DNA of 64,000 bases from Candidatus Dormiibacterota bacterium (GCA_003139695.1 PLJM01000025.1:124001-188000), one strand, 5' to 3'; positions 19,806 to 28,628 are shown, counted from the stretch's first letter. Numbers and translations: made by a program. Notes: generated by a model not told the origin, from the sequence alone.

Positions 19806-20813
19806 GTGGCCGTGACGCACGCTGACCAAAAAGAGCTTGGCAAGATTCACATCGGCGTGGTGACCGAACCTCTGGTCAGCCGCCCGCTGGTGGATGTCAT
19901 GGATTGGCTCAAGCGCGAGGTGCCCGACATCACCGATCTCGAGATCGGTACCGGCGGATACGGGCCCACGAATCATTGCGACATGAGGGCACTGCTCCAC
20001 GACGCCGCGGCCCGTAAGAACTGGCTGCACGAGATCACCGTCCGCGGATTGAGAATCGGCGCCCTGAATGTTTGGGGCAACCCGCTGCATCCGGATTCGC
20101 AGGTCGCTTCGAAGCACGACGAAGACCTCCGGGACACGATCCGTCTTGCGGCGGCGCTAGGCGTCGATCGAGTGGTCGCCCTGGCCGGCTGCCCCGCAGG
20201 CGCGCCGGGCGATCAGACCCCGCACTTCTCGGGCGGCGGCTGGCTGCCTTATCTCGAGGACGTGTACAGGCTACAGTGGGAATCGCGCGTCGAGCCTTAC
20301 TGGTCAGACGTCGCAGACTTCGCCCGCCGGGAAGATGGCCAGCTCCTCATCTGCCTGGAGCTGCATCCCGGAACCGTGGTCTACAACGTCGAGACCTTCA
20401 ACCAGCTCGCCGGCCTGGGCGATGCGATCGCGGCAAACATCGACCCAAGTCACTTCTTCTGGATGGGCATGGACCCCAACGCTGTCGTTGCCGCGTTGGG
20501 CTCGCGCGTTGGCCACTGCCACGGCAAGGACGTCGCCTTCTCGGCAGACAACCTGGCGATCAACGGGTTGCTCGACCGCCGCTGGCCCCGGCCGCCGGCA
20601 GACATGCCATGGAACTTCGCCGTCGTCGGACGCGGCAAGGATTCGCAGTGGTGGACGCGATTCGTCGCCGGCCTGGCCGCCCACAGCCGCGTCCAGACGA
20701 TAGCGGTCGAGCACGAGGACCCGTTCGTGAGCCCTGAGGAAGGGATCGCCGAGGCAGCTGCCGTGCTGTCAACCGCCGCCCAGAAAGCAGGACCGATCGC
20801 CAGCCGGAGCTGA
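19806..20813 (+). CDS. TIM-barrel sugar isomerase/epimerase (xylose-isomerase-like)
   Basis: A 335-residue AP endonuclease 2/xylose-isomerase-like TIM barrel. Likely metal ligands lie in the ordered motifs ICLELHPG (Glu), NIDPSHFFW (Asp/His), GHCHGKD (His) and VEHEDPF (Glu). Such proteins isomerise, epimerise or dehydrate keto-sugars or keto-inositols; IolE, IolH and IolI belong to this fold. The conserved early segment IHIGVVTEPL supports the GTG start at 19806. It is divergent from the iolD operon and followed by a Gfo/Idh gene 92 bases downstream that has its own promoter. The exact reaction is unknown; a keto-inositol epimerase/dehydratase role is inference. Confidence 0.8.
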   Translation: MAVTHADQKELGKIHIGVVTEPLVSRPLVDVMDWLKREVPDITDLEIGTGGYGPTNHCDMRALLHDAAARKNWLHEITVRGLRIGALNVWGNPLHPDSQVASKHDEDLRDTIRLAAALGVDRVVALAGCPAGAPGDQTPHFSGGGWLPYLEDVYRLQWESRVEPYWSDVADFARREDGQLLICLELHPGTVVYNVETFNQLAGLGDAIAANIDPSHFFWMGMDPNAVVAALGSRVGHCHGKDVAFSADNLAINGLLDRRWPRPPADMPWNFAVVGRGKDSQWWTRFVAGLAAHSRVQTIAVEHEDPFVSPEEGIAEAAAVLSTAAQKAGPIASRS

Positions 20814-20838
20814 CGAAGGCGCGGCCGCCACGCGGCCG

Positions 20839-20884
20839 TTGACAGGAGCGCCGAGTTTCGTATACCGTCCGATGGAACGTTCCA
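20839..20884 (+). promoter_or_regulatory. Sigma-70-like promoter with LacI operator
   Basis: TTGACA (20839-20844), a 16-base spacer and TATACC (20861-20866) form a good promoter. The perfect palindrome TGGAACGTTCCA at 20873-20884 covers the expected transcription start, ideal for repression by the LacI protein encoded at 14770-15816. It drives the Gfo/Idh gene starting at 20906. Confidence 0.8.
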
Positions 20885-20905
20885 GCCTGGTTCGGGGTGG
20901 TTTGA

Positions 20906-22024
20906 ATGGGTAAGCGGCTCAGAGTTGGGGTGATCGGGGGCGGCCTGATTGCCCAGGTCATGCACCTCCACTACATGCGCGAGCTTTCCGACCGCTTCGA
21001 GATCTCCGCCATCTGCGATCTCTCGGCTGAGGCTCGTGACGCGGTCGCGCGCGAATATGCCGTCCCACAACAGTTCGACAGCTGGCAGGAGCTGATCGCG
21101 CAGCCTCTGGATGCCGTTTTCGTCTTGACCTCTGGCAGCCACGCGCCCGCCGCGATTGCGGCGGCGAAGGCGGGTATGCACGTGCTCGTCGAAAAGCCCA
21201 TGTGCTTCTCCGTCGCCGAGGGCCAGGAGATGATCGACGCCGCCGACCAGGCCGGCGTCACCCTGATGGTTGCGTACAACAAGCGCTACGACCCCGCCTA
21301 CGTGAGATTGGTCGAAGAATCCGCGCAGATGCGCGATGTTCGATTGTTCCGGATCACGACCTTGGAATCCCCGCTCGAGCCATACGTCAGCCATTACAAC
21401 CTGCGTCGTGGTGGTCCTTTGCCCAAGGATCTCGCCACGAAGCTGACCGACGACAACCAGGCTCGCATCACCGCAGCGATCGGCGAGGCCGACCCTCTGT
21501 CGCGATGGGCGTATCACCTCGTGCTGCTCGACAGCCTTGTGCACGAGCTGAACGCGATGCGAGGAGTCATGGGCGAGCCCGAGAGTCTCGAGTATTCCGA
21601 CATCCGCGAAACCGGCCTGACAGCGATCTTCAAGTACGGCGGCACGCAGTGCATCCTTGCCTGGGTCGACCTCCCGGGAATTGCGCGCTACGAGATGGAG
21701 CTCGCGCTCTACTCCCCGGACCGCCGGCTCACGCTCTCATTCCCCTCCCCCTTTCTTCGAAGCATGCCCACGCTGCTGATCTCGGAGACCGGCGACGCCA
21801 AGTCACCGCGTTCTTCGCGGACTGAGGAGATCACCTCGTTCAACGAGAGCTTCAAGGAGGAGCTGATTCATTTCCACGACTGCATCACCACCGGTCGGGA
21901 ACCAGTCACCTCGGGGCGGGACACGCTGCATGACATCGCGTTGTGCGAGGCGATCGTCAGCGTGCATCGGGCCCGCACGCCGCGCGAACGGCCCTCCGAG
22001 CCGGTGCTCACGGCAGCGCGATAA
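20906..22024 (+). CDS. Gfo/Idh/MocA family oxidoreductase
   Basis: A 372-residue NAD(P)-dependent dehydrogenase of the inositol dehydrogenase/glucose-fructose oxidoreductase family. The Rossmann motif VGVIGGGLIAQVMHLHY is at the N-terminus, VLVEKPMCFS is the EKP signature, and SRWAYHLVLLDSLVHELN lies in the substrate domain where the catalytic Lys/His are usually found. It has its own promoter with a perfect LacI operator 22 bases upstream and a purine-rich ribosome site (GGGGTGG). It probably oxidises a cyclitol or sugar; which one cannot be told. It heads the run 20906-25018 of four closely packed genes with two further Gfo/Idh paralogues, an unusual redundancy. Confidence 0.88.
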   Translation: MGKRLRVGVIGGGLIAQVMHLHYMRELSDRFEISAICDLSAEARDAVAREYAVPQQFDSWQELIAQPLDAVFVLTSGSHAPAAIAAAKAGMHVLVEKPMCFSVAEGQEMIDAADQAGVTLMVAYNKRYDPAYVRLVEESAQMRDVRLFRITTLESPLEPYVSHYNLRRGGPLPKDLATKLTDDNQARITAAIGEADPLSRWAYHLVLLDSLVHELNAMRGVMGEPESLEYSDIRETGLTAIFKYGGTQCILAWVDLPGIARYEMELALYSPDRRLTLSFPSPFLRSMPTLLISETGDAKSPRSSRTEEITSFNESFKEELIHFHDCITTGREPVTSGRDTLHDIALCEAIVSVHRARTPRERPSEPVLTAAR

Positions 22025-22027
22025 GCG

Positions 22028-22957
22028 GTGGGTCGCGACGTTGCCGGCATCGTCGTCGCCAACGCACCCGTGAGCTACGGCGCCTTCGAGCTCACGGTCG
22101 GCATCGACCCGAACGTGCCCGACGGTTCGATGGTGCTCGATGAGGTCGCCGGGGCCGGATATGCGGGCATCGACCTCGGTCCTGCCGGCTACTTCGGCGA
22201 TCGGGACACGCTGGCCGGCGAGCTCGACTCGCGGGGGCTGACGCTGTGCGGTGGCTTCTTCGAGCTGCCCTTCAGCGATCCCGCCGCGATGCCGAGCGCG
22301 ATGGGCGGCCTCGACGAGCTACTGGACCTGTTCGACGCGGCGCCCCCGCGCGATGGCGCCCTAAAACCCAAGCCGACGCTCGCTGACGCAGGCAGCGACC
22401 AGCGCCGCAGCCGGCCGTTTCAAGCGGCACGCAACCGCAGCCTCGGCTTCGACGCAGAGGGCTGGAAGCGATTCGCCAAAGGCGTGGAGATGGCTGTCGC
22501 CCGGTGCCGTGAGCGCGGGTACGAGGCCACGCTGCATCACGAGCCTGGCACGCACATCGAAGCGCCGTGGGAGATATCCGCGGCGCTCGAGCACACCTCA
22601 ATCGGTCTGTGTCTCGACACCGGGCACCTCCTCCTTGGAGGCGGTGATCCGGCGCGCGCCCTCCAGGACTGGGGCGATCGCATCAATCACATTCACCTCA
22701 AGGACGCTCGGAAGAGCGTCGTCGACGACATCATCCGCGAGCAAGCGCCCGTGTCCGAGATCTGGCGGCGACACGCGTTTTGCAGGCTTGGCGAGGGCGA
22801 TCTGAACGTCGACGCGGTGCTCGAAGATCTGCGCCGCAACTACAGCGGCTGGCTGGTGGTCGAGCAGGATGTGCTCCCGGACCCCGACCGCATGAGCGGC
22901 CGACCGGCCCTGGATCAACGGGCCAATCGCGAGTTTCTGCGCGCCCGAGGCTTCTGA
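22028..22957 (+). CDS. TIM-barrel isomerase/dehydratase, IolE-like
   Basis: A 309-residue sugar phosphate isomerase/epimerase-family protein, similar in outline to IolE (2-keto-myo-inositol dehydratase): IVVANAPVSYGAFELTVG at the N-terminus, GYAGIDLGPAGYFG, ATLHHEPGTHIEAPWE, the metal region GLCLDTGHLLLGGGDP, NHIHLKDARKS and the closing LVVEQDVLPDP. IolE works between inositol dehydrogenase and IolD, so the neighbours fit. GTG 22028 follows the previous stop by three bases, and its stop overlaps the next ATG by one base. Compared with the isomerase at 19806 it is the better IolE candidate. Confidence 0.82.
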   Translation: MGRDVAGIVVANAPVSYGAFELTVGIDPNVPDGSMVLDEVAGAGYAGIDLGPAGYFGDRDTLAGELDSRGLTLCGGFFELPFSDPAAMPSAMGGLDELLDLFDAAPPRDGALKPKPTLADAGSDQRRSRPFQAARNRSLGFDAEGWKRFAKGVEMAVARCRERGYEATLHHEPGTHIEAPWEISAALEHTSIGLCLDTGHLLLGGGDPARALQDWGDRINHIHLKDARKSVVDDIIREQAPVSEIWRRHAFCRLGEGDLNVDAVLEDLRRNYSGWLVVEQDVLPDPDRMSGRPALDQRANREFLRARGF

Positions 22958-23883
22958 TGGCGATCTTCAAGCTCGGCCTCGTTGGAGCGGGCAGGATGGG
23001 GCAAAACCACCTCAAGGCGATTGCCGGCTCTGACGTGGTTCAGGTGGCGGCGATCGCCGAGCCGGCAGAGGCGACTCGCGCTCGACTGCCGAAGTCGGGA
23101 GCGGTGCTGCACGCCGATCTTGATTCGATGCTCGAGGCCGGCGGCCTGGACGGGGTGCTCGTGTGCGCGCCAAGTGACCTCCATCTCGACACCGTTCGCC
23201 GGTTGGTCGCGGCGGGCCTGCCGATCCTGTGTGAGAAGCCGCTTGGCGTCATCCCATCGGAGGCACTCGAGGCGGCGAAGCTGGCCGCCGACGCCTCCCT
23301 GCCGCTGCAGATCGGCTTCTGGCGCCGGTTCGTGCCGATGTTGAAGACGCTCAAAAAGCGCATCGACGCGGGCGAGCTGGGAGACCTCTACGCCATCGCT
23401 TGTTTCCAGTGGGACGGGCAGCCTCCCGGGGCCTACTTCCGAACGCACAGCGGCGGGATCTTTGTCGACATGGGCGTCCACGAGTTCGATCAAGCGAGGT
23501 GGTTGAGCGGGCAGGAGTTCGTGAGCAGCAGCTCGCTGGCCTCAGGGGTCGCAGAAGAGCCATGGCCTGGCGACCCGGAGAGCGCCCACGCATTGGCCCA
23601 GCTTTCGCAAGGCACCACGGCGGTCATCTCCCTTGGGAGGCGCTTTCCACTTGGGGACGTCTGCAAGGTCGAGGTGTTCGGGACCAAGGGCTGGGAGGAG
23701 TGCCGGTTCCTGTGGCCGCCGACCGCGGACGAGACATTCTTCGAAGCCCTGAAGGTGCAAGCCGAATCGTTCGCGCGTTACGCGCGCGGAGGTCCGCGCG
23801 AAGGCGCGGGCGGCGATGATGCCGCAGCTGCGCTGGGGGCGGCGGAAAGGGCGGCCTCAGCCGCCGGTGGGGGCGCCGCCTAG
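22957..23883 (+). CDS. Gfo/Idh oxidoreductase, inositol 2-dehydrogenase-like
   Basis: A 308-residue dehydrogenase. The Rossmann motif LGLVGAGRMGQNHLKAI, the EKP signature ILCEKPLGV, the active-site stretch IGFWRRFVPMLKTLKKRI and GGIFVDMGVHEFDQARWL match inositol 2-dehydrogenase (IolG) and close relatives, which oxidise myo-inositol to 2-keto-myo-inositol with NAD. ATG 22957 overlaps the previous stop by one base. The last 25 residues are an Ala/Gly-rich tail instead of the usual ordered C-terminus. This is the most IolG-like of the three Gfo/Idh proteins here, but the substrate could be another cyclitol or a sugar. Confidence 0.85.
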   Translation: MAIFKLGLVGAGRMGQNHLKAIAGSDVVQVAAIAEPAEATRARLPKSGAVLHADLDSMLEAGGLDGVLVCAPSDLHLDTVRRLVAAGLPILCEKPLGVIPSEALEAAKLAADASLPLQIGFWRRFVPMLKTLKKRIDAGELGDLYAIACFQWDGQPPGAYFRTHSGGIFVDMGVHEFDQARWLSGQEFVSSSSLASGVAEEPWPGDPESAHALAQLSQGTTAVISLGRRFPLGDVCKVEVFGTKGWEECRFLWPPTADETFFEALKVQAESFARYARGGPREGAGGDDAAAALGAAERAASAAGGGAA

Positions 23884-23884
23884 G

Positions 23885-25018
23885 TTGACGCGCGAGGTCG
23901 GCATCGGCGTCGCGGGCTACGGGATGATGGGCAAGGCCCACGCGTACGCATACACCGTCGCGCCCGTGATGCGCACGCTTCCGTGCCGGCCCCGGCTCCG
24001 AGTGATCAGCGGGCGGGACGAGGCAAAGGTCTCGCGAGCAGCCGCCGCTTATGGATTCGAGCGTTGGGTGGGCGACTGGCACGACCTTGTCAACAGTCCC
24101 GATGTCGACATAGTCGACATCTGCACGCCCCCAGGAACGCATGCCGAGATCGCCGCCGCCGCCGCCGCCGCCGGCAAGGCTGTCATCTGTGAAAAACCGC
24201 TCGCCGTCTCTTACGCGCAGGCGATGGATGCGGCAGTGTCAGTGCAACGGGCTGGGGTCTTGAACGCCGTCGGCTTCAACTACAGGCGGCTTCCTGCGGT
24301 CTCGCTGATGAAACGAATGATCGATGAGGGCGCGGTCGGCAAGGTCCGACTCTGGCGGGCGACCTGGCTTTCCGACGAGTTCGTCGACCCCGCCATCCCG
24401 TTCGACTGGCGGTTCGACCGAACCGTCGGTGGTTCCACCATCGCGGATCTCGGAAGCCACCTCATCGACCTGGCCCTGTGGATGGTCGGCAGTGTGGCTG
24501 AGGTCACGGCCCAATCGGAGACATTTGTGCGCACCCGCCCCGATCCGGGAGGAGCCGGCTCGCGGATGGTCACAGTCGACGAGGCCTCATCGGCATTGGT
24601 GCGATTCGAGTCGGGCGCGCGTGGCGTTTTTGAGATGGCGCGAACAGCGGTCCGCAGACCCTGCGACTTCACGATCGAGGTCAACGGCGAGACCGGCACG
24701 CTGGTGTTCGAGTACGCGCGCTTGAACGAGCTCACGTACGGGGAAGGCGCGGATTCACCCGGCCTGTACGGCATGCGCAGGATCCGGGCCGAGCACGAGA
24801 CGCATCCGTATGCGCGCAACTGGTGGCCGATCGGCCAAGGCGTCGGCTACGGCTCGAGCTTCGTCAACCACCTCGGCGATCTCCTGGAGCGCTGGCCGGC
24901 GGGGCCGTGGGAGCCTGATTTCAAGCAGGGTGTTGCGGTGCAGGCGGTTTGCGAGGCGATCGAGCGGGCCGCAGCCGAACGGCGATGGGTTGAGGTGGCG
25001 GAGGTGACTTCTCCTTGA
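23885..25018 (+). CDS. Gfo/Idh/MocA family oxidoreductase
   Basis: A 377-residue dehydrogenase with GIGVAGYGMMGKAHAYAY at the N-terminus, VICEKPLAVSYAQAMD, VGFNYRRLPAVSLMKRMI and GSTIADLGSHLIDLALWM. It belongs to the sugar-oxidising Gfo/Idh group; the longer C-terminal sheet (GTLVFEYARLNELTYGE) suggests a scyllo-inositol or glycoside-type substrate, which is a guess. TTG 23885 is one base after the iolG-like stop; GTG 23867 or ATG 23816 are in frame but would overlap that gene. The stop codon lies within the -35 box of the permease promoter. Confidence 0.85.
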   Translation: MTREVGIGVAGYGMMGKAHAYAYTVAPVMRTLPCRPRLRVISGRDEAKVSRAAAAYGFERWVGDWHDLVNSPDVDIVDICTPPGTHAEIAAAAAAAGKAVICEKPLAVSYAQAMDAAVSVQRAGVLNAVGFNYRRLPAVSLMKRMIDEGAVGKVRLWRATWLSDEFVDPAIPFDWRFDRTVGGSTIADLGSHLIDLALWMVGSVAEVTAQSETFVRTRPDPGGAGSRMVTVDEASSALVRFESGARGVFEMARTAVRRPCDFTIEVNGETGTLVFEYARLNELTYGEGADSPGLYGMRRIRAEHETHPYARNWWPIGQGVGYGSSFVNHLGDLLERWPAGPWEPDFKQGVAVQAVCEAIERAAAERRWVEVAEVTSP

Positions 25019-25071
25019 CGCGGTGCAGAGCTTCGGATATGGTTCTGGAACCTTCCAGGTGGAACCTTCCA
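25015..25071 (+). promoter_or_regulatory. Permease promoter with tandem LacI operators
   Basis: TTGACG (25015-25020), 17 bases, then TATGGT (25038-25043). Two identical TGGAACCTTCCA half-palindromes lie at 25046-25057 and 25060-25071. They differ from the site at 20873 only in the central bases, so the same LacI repressor is the likely ligand. A GGGCC/GGCCC hairpin and a strong GGGAGGAAG ribosome site follow before ATG 25182. Confidence 0.75.
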
Positions 25072-25181
25072 ATGGACCTAGTCGCGGGGCCAACGGGACG
25101 CGTCCCCTCCTCCGCGCGATCGTCGAAACGGTGCGTCAGCGGGTCGTGTGGGCCTGAGGGCCCGAAGGGGAGGAAGTAGGG

Positions 25182-26837
25182 ATGGCCAGTACGCCGATCA
25201 GCGGTAAGGCGCCTGCGAGGCAGGACCTGTTCACCCGGCAGTCGTCCGGCCTCGTACGCGAGCTCGGTATCCCCGCCGCCACGGGCATAGCGCTCGCTTC
25301 AGTGGCCGTCGTCAACACGTTCATCAACTTCTACTCGGGGCTCTTCAACTTCACCAAGGTCGACATGGTGCTGCCCCTGCTGCTGGCCGCGGTGATCTGG
25401 TTCATCGCTATGTTCGCCTATAAGTACCTCCTCCAGGCCATCCCCCGCGCAGGCGGCGAGTACATCTACCTCTCCCGTATCGTGTCCCCGGCCATCGGCA
25501 CGATGGTTGGCATCGCGACGATGATCGGCTTCTCGTACACGCTGTCCGCGAACGCCAACTTCGCCGCCAACTACGTGCCGTTCGCGCTCAAGAGCCTGGG
25601 CGCCGCGTTCAACAGCTCGGCGTTCACGTCGGCGGCCACGAGCATCGCCAGCACTGCGCAGTGCGGACAGGTCACCTGCTCGCCCGGCCTGGCCATCTGC
25701 GCCGTCGGCATGCTGGTGATCGTCGGCCTCGGATCGATCTTCTCCTTGAGGCGGATCGCGCAGATCATCCTCGTCCTGGTCGTCTTCCAGGTGCTGGCGT
25801 TCCTGGTCCTGGGCTGGCTGCTTGCGACCCACTCGCACCAGGACTTCGTGAACGCCTTCGGGTCGTTCAGCGGGAAGTCGTCGGCCTACAACGACGTGAT
25901 CGCACTCGCCCAGAAGAACTCTGTGCCGCTCGGGGTGGACCTCGGCGCATCGCTGCTGGTGATCCCGTTCATGGTCCTCAACTACAACGGCGTCCTCTAC
26001 TCCTACTACGTAGGTGGCGAGCTCAAGCGGCCCGGGAACACGTACATCTGGGCCTCGGTGATCAGCCTGGCGCTATTGATCGTGGTCTGGGTGGGCGTCT
26101 GGATCCTGATGCGGAACACCATCGGCCTCGACTTCATGCAGTCGCAGGCCCAGGTCGGAGGCCTCGCGGACTACGGCAACATCACGAGCCTCCAGGCCAA
26201 CGCCGGCGGTCTTGGCTACGGGCTCGTTCTATCAGGTGACCCGATCAGCAAGATCTTCATCGGCCTCGCGGTTCCGGCCGCCGAGATCGCCGTCGACCTC
26301 GCATTCGTCGCGGTGGTGACGCGCGTCATCTTTGCCCTCGCTTTCGACCGCGTGCTGCCCATCGGCCTCGCCAAAGTCAGCGAGCGCAACTCGGCGCCCA
26401 CCAACGCTGTGATCCTGGCGGTGATCATCGGAATCGCGTTCACCATCGTGGGCTCGATCCTGAACATCGCGAACATCTCGGCGAACCTGGCGCTGTTCTT
26501 TGCCCTCGTGCTGCTCGCCGGCTCGGTCGCGGCGACTGCGCTGCCGTTCCGCCGGCCCGACCTCATCAGGAACCCGGCCACCAACGACGTCGATCGCGTC
26601 GCCGGCATTCCCACCGCCGCCATCTGGGGCGTCCTATCGACGCTGTGTGCCCTGTTCACCGTGGGCGTGATCATCGCCAAGCCACAGGTGTTCGGAGCGT
26701 TCAGCTTTGCCTCGATCGGTTCCCTGGTCGTGATCTTCTTCTCGGGCCCGATCATCTACCTGATCGCGCGCCGCCGGAGGCTGGCCACCTCGTCCATCGA
26801 CATGGGGCTCGCGATGCGGGAGCTGCCTCCGGAGTAA
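25182..26837 (+). CDS. APC-superfamily permease
   Basis: A 551-residue amino acid-polyamine-organocation permease with about 12 membrane segments. The N-terminus RELGIPAATGIALASVAVVN and segment 3 region RAGGEYIYLSRIVSPAIGTM are typical; GGELKRPGNTYIWA is the conserved segment 6-7 loop. APC proteins normally import amino acids or amines. Here the gene lies under two copies of the cyclitol operator and directly after cyclitol genes, so it may carry a cyclitol, an amino-inositol or related compound; that is inference from regulation. The ribosome site GGGAGGAAG precedes ATG 25182. Inner membrane. Confidence 0.85.
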   Translation: MASTPISGKAPARQDLFTRQSSGLVRELGIPAATGIALASVAVVNTFINFYSGLFNFTKVDMVLPLLLAAVIWFIAMFAYKYLLQAIPRAGGEYIYLSRIVSPAIGTMVGIATMIGFSYTLSANANFAANYVPFALKSLGAAFNSSAFTSAATSIASTAQCGQVTCSPGLAICAVGMLVIVGLGSIFSLRRIAQIILVLVVFQVLAFLVLGWLLATHSHQDFVNAFGSFSGKSSAYNDVIALAQKNSVPLGVDLGASLLVIPFMVLNYNGVLYSYYVGGELKRPGNTYIWASVISLALLIVVWVGVWILMRNTIGLDFMQSQAQVGGLADYGNITSLQANAGGLGYGLVLSGDPISKIFIGLAVPAAEIAVDLAFVAVVTRVIFALAFDRVLPIGLAKVSERNSAPTNAVILAVIIGIAFTIVGSILNIANISANLALFFALVLLAGSVAATALPFRRPDLIRNPATNDVDRVAGIPTAAIWGVLSTLCALFTVGVIIAKPQVFGAFSFASIGSLVVIFFSGPIIYLIARRRRLATSSIDMGLAMRELPPE

Positions 26838-26870
26838 CCGGAGGCTCGGGACACCAGGGGAGGATCGGGC

Positions 26871-27836
26871 ATGCCGGGCGACGGCGGCAAAAAGTCGGCG
26901 CTGCGGATCTTCTTTGCGACGGACATCCACGGATCCGAACGTGCCTTTCGCAAGTTCCTCGCCGCGGCCAAGGCTTACGAGGCAGGCGCGCTGATCCTCG
27001 GTGGCGACATAGCCGGGAAGGGCCTGGTACCCATCCGTTCGGTCGACGGTACCCTCTCAGCCGTGGTACGGGGCGAGTCCGTGGTCGTCCCCAAGGACGA
27101 AGAGCCACGCCTACGCGCGGAGATCAACCGGCTCGGTTTCTACTCCGCGATCGTCGATAACGACGAGTTCGATCGGCTGGAGGCGGACCCGAAACAGCTT
27201 GACGCCACGTTCCGGCGCGAGATCAAGGCGCAGATCGAGGCGTGGTGCAGGCTCGCGGACGAGCGCCTGGACGCATCGGTGCGCTGCCTGATCACGCCCG
27301 GCAACGACGACCCGATCGAGATCGACGCAGTGCTCAAGGCCGCGCCGCGCATCGAATGCCCCGAGGGGGAGCTGTGCGACCTTGGGCCCGTCCTGGTCGC
27401 CAGCTGCGGGGACGTCACGCCGACTCCATGGAACACCGAACGCGAGTACCCAGAGGCGGTGCTGGGCCAGCGTCTCGCGCGGATGATGGACGCCGTGCCG
27501 CCTGGAAGAAAGGTCGTGGCCAACTTTCACAACCCGCCCTACTCCTCCGGACTCGATTTCGCGGCCGAGCTGGACGCGAACCTCCAACCGGTGATTCGCG
27601 GGGGCCGGCCGAGCATCATCCCGGTCGGTAGCAAGGCCGTGCGAGAGGCGATCAAGAAGTACCAGCCTGTCGTCGGCCTGCACGGGCACATTCACGAATC
27701 CCGTGGCGCTCAGCGCATCGGCAGATCCATGTGCCTCAATCCGGGCAGTGATTACTCGGCCGACTTGCTGCGCGGCGTGATCGTCGACCTCGACGCCACG
27801 GGAGAGTTCATCGACTTTCTCTTCACATCGGGCTAG
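26871..27836 (+). CDS. Calcineurin-type metallophosphoesterase
   Basis: A 321-residue metallophosphoesterase with the full set of dimetal motifs in order: ATDIHGSE, LGGDIAGKG, TPGNDDP (the GNH/D motif in GND form), ANFHNPPY and GLHGHIHES. It hydrolyses a phosphomonoester or diester in the cytosol; no signal peptide is visible. The substrate is unknown. Start ATG 26871 has a GAGG ribosome site. It follows the APC permease by 33 bases and precedes a nucleotidyltransferase-like gene by 12, suggesting a small phosphate-metabolism operon that continues to the transaldolase. Confidence 0.85.
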   Translation: MPGDGGKKSALRIFFATDIHGSERAFRKFLAAAKAYEAGALILGGDIAGKGLVPIRSVDGTLSAVVRGESVVVPKDEEPRLRAEINRLGFYSAIVDNDEFDRLEADPKQLDATFRREIKAQIEAWCRLADERLDASVRCLITPGNDDPIEIDAVLKAAPRIECPEGELCDLGPVLVASCGDVTPTPWNTEREYPEAVLGQRLARMMDAVPPGRKVVANFHNPPYSSGLDFAAELDANLQPVIRGGRPSIIPVGSKAVREAIKKYQPVVGLHGHIHESRGAQRIGRSMCLNPGSDYSADLLRGVIVDLDATGEFIDFLFTSG

Positions 27837-27848
27837 CCTGAGCGGCTG

Positions 27849-28628
27849 ATGGTCGACCACGGCAACGATGTGGCCGGCCGCCCGCTGGCGGATCCCGTGC
27901 TCGAGGCCAAGCGGGTGGTCGAGTCCGCCGCGCGGGCGGGACTGACGATCAGGGTTCTTGGCGGGGTGGCCGTACGCATGCAGGCCCTGTCCGAAAGTCC
28001 TCTATTGCCGCGTCCAATCGGCGACATCGACCTCGCGATCAAGCAGGGGGGCTGGCGAGCCCTCGCCGATTTCCTGAAATCGGCGGGCTACGGCGCTGAC
28101 GACATGTTCAACGCGCTCAACGGGGCGCGCCGGCTGCTCTTCTTCGACCGCGCCAACAACCGCAAGCTCGATGTCTTCGTGGGTGCGTTCGAGATGTGCC
28201 ACTCGATCCCAATTGCGGGCCGGCTGGAGAAGGAGCCGATGACGATCCCCCTGGCCGAGCTTCTGCTGACGAAGCTCCAGATCGTGCAGCTCACCGAACG
28301 AGACCTTCGCGACATTTACAGCATGTCCTTCCACCACGAGGTCAGCGCCGGCGACGGCTCCGGGATCGAGGCTGACTTCATCGCCGATCTTTGCGCCAAG
28401 GATTGGGGCCTATGGCGAACCTGCACGGCCACGATCGAGCAGAGTCTCGCCAGGTTGCCCGACTACGGCTTGCCGTCCGAGGCTTCGGTGCTCGTGGCTG
28501 CCCGGCTGTCAAAGCTTTCGAAGCAGATCGAACAGGCCCCGAAGACGGCGCGCTGGAAGCTTCGCGGTCGAGTTGGCGATCGGGTGAGGTGGTACGACGA
28601 GCCGGAGGAGACCACGCCTACGGCGTAG
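27849..28628 (+). CDS. Nucleotidyltransferase-fold protein
   Basis: A 259-residue protein with a minimal nucleotidyltransferase core: LTIRVLGGVAVRMQAL (the G-G motif), RPIGDIDLAI (the DxD metal motif) and RKLDVFVGAFEM (third acid). The C-terminal half is mostly helical. This resembles the AbiEii/DUF6036-like group of transferases found as toxins or housekeeping proteins, but no antitoxin partner is next to it. It lies between a metallophosphoesterase and transaldolase with short gaps (12 and 9 bases), so it may be a metabolic or repair enzyme. Function not assigned. Confidence 0.6.
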   Translation: MVDHGNDVAGRPLADPVLEAKRVVESAARAGLTIRVLGGVAVRMQALSESPLLPRPIGDIDLAIKQGGWRALADFLKSAGYGADDMFNALNGARRLLFFDRANNRKLDVFVGAFEMCHSIPIAGRLEKEPMTIPLAELLLTKLQIVQLTERDLRDIYSMSFHHEVSAGDGSGIEADFIADLCAKDWGLWRTCTATIEQSLARLPDYGLPSEASVLVAARLSKLSKQIEQAPKTARWKLRGRVGDRVRWYDEPEETTPTA

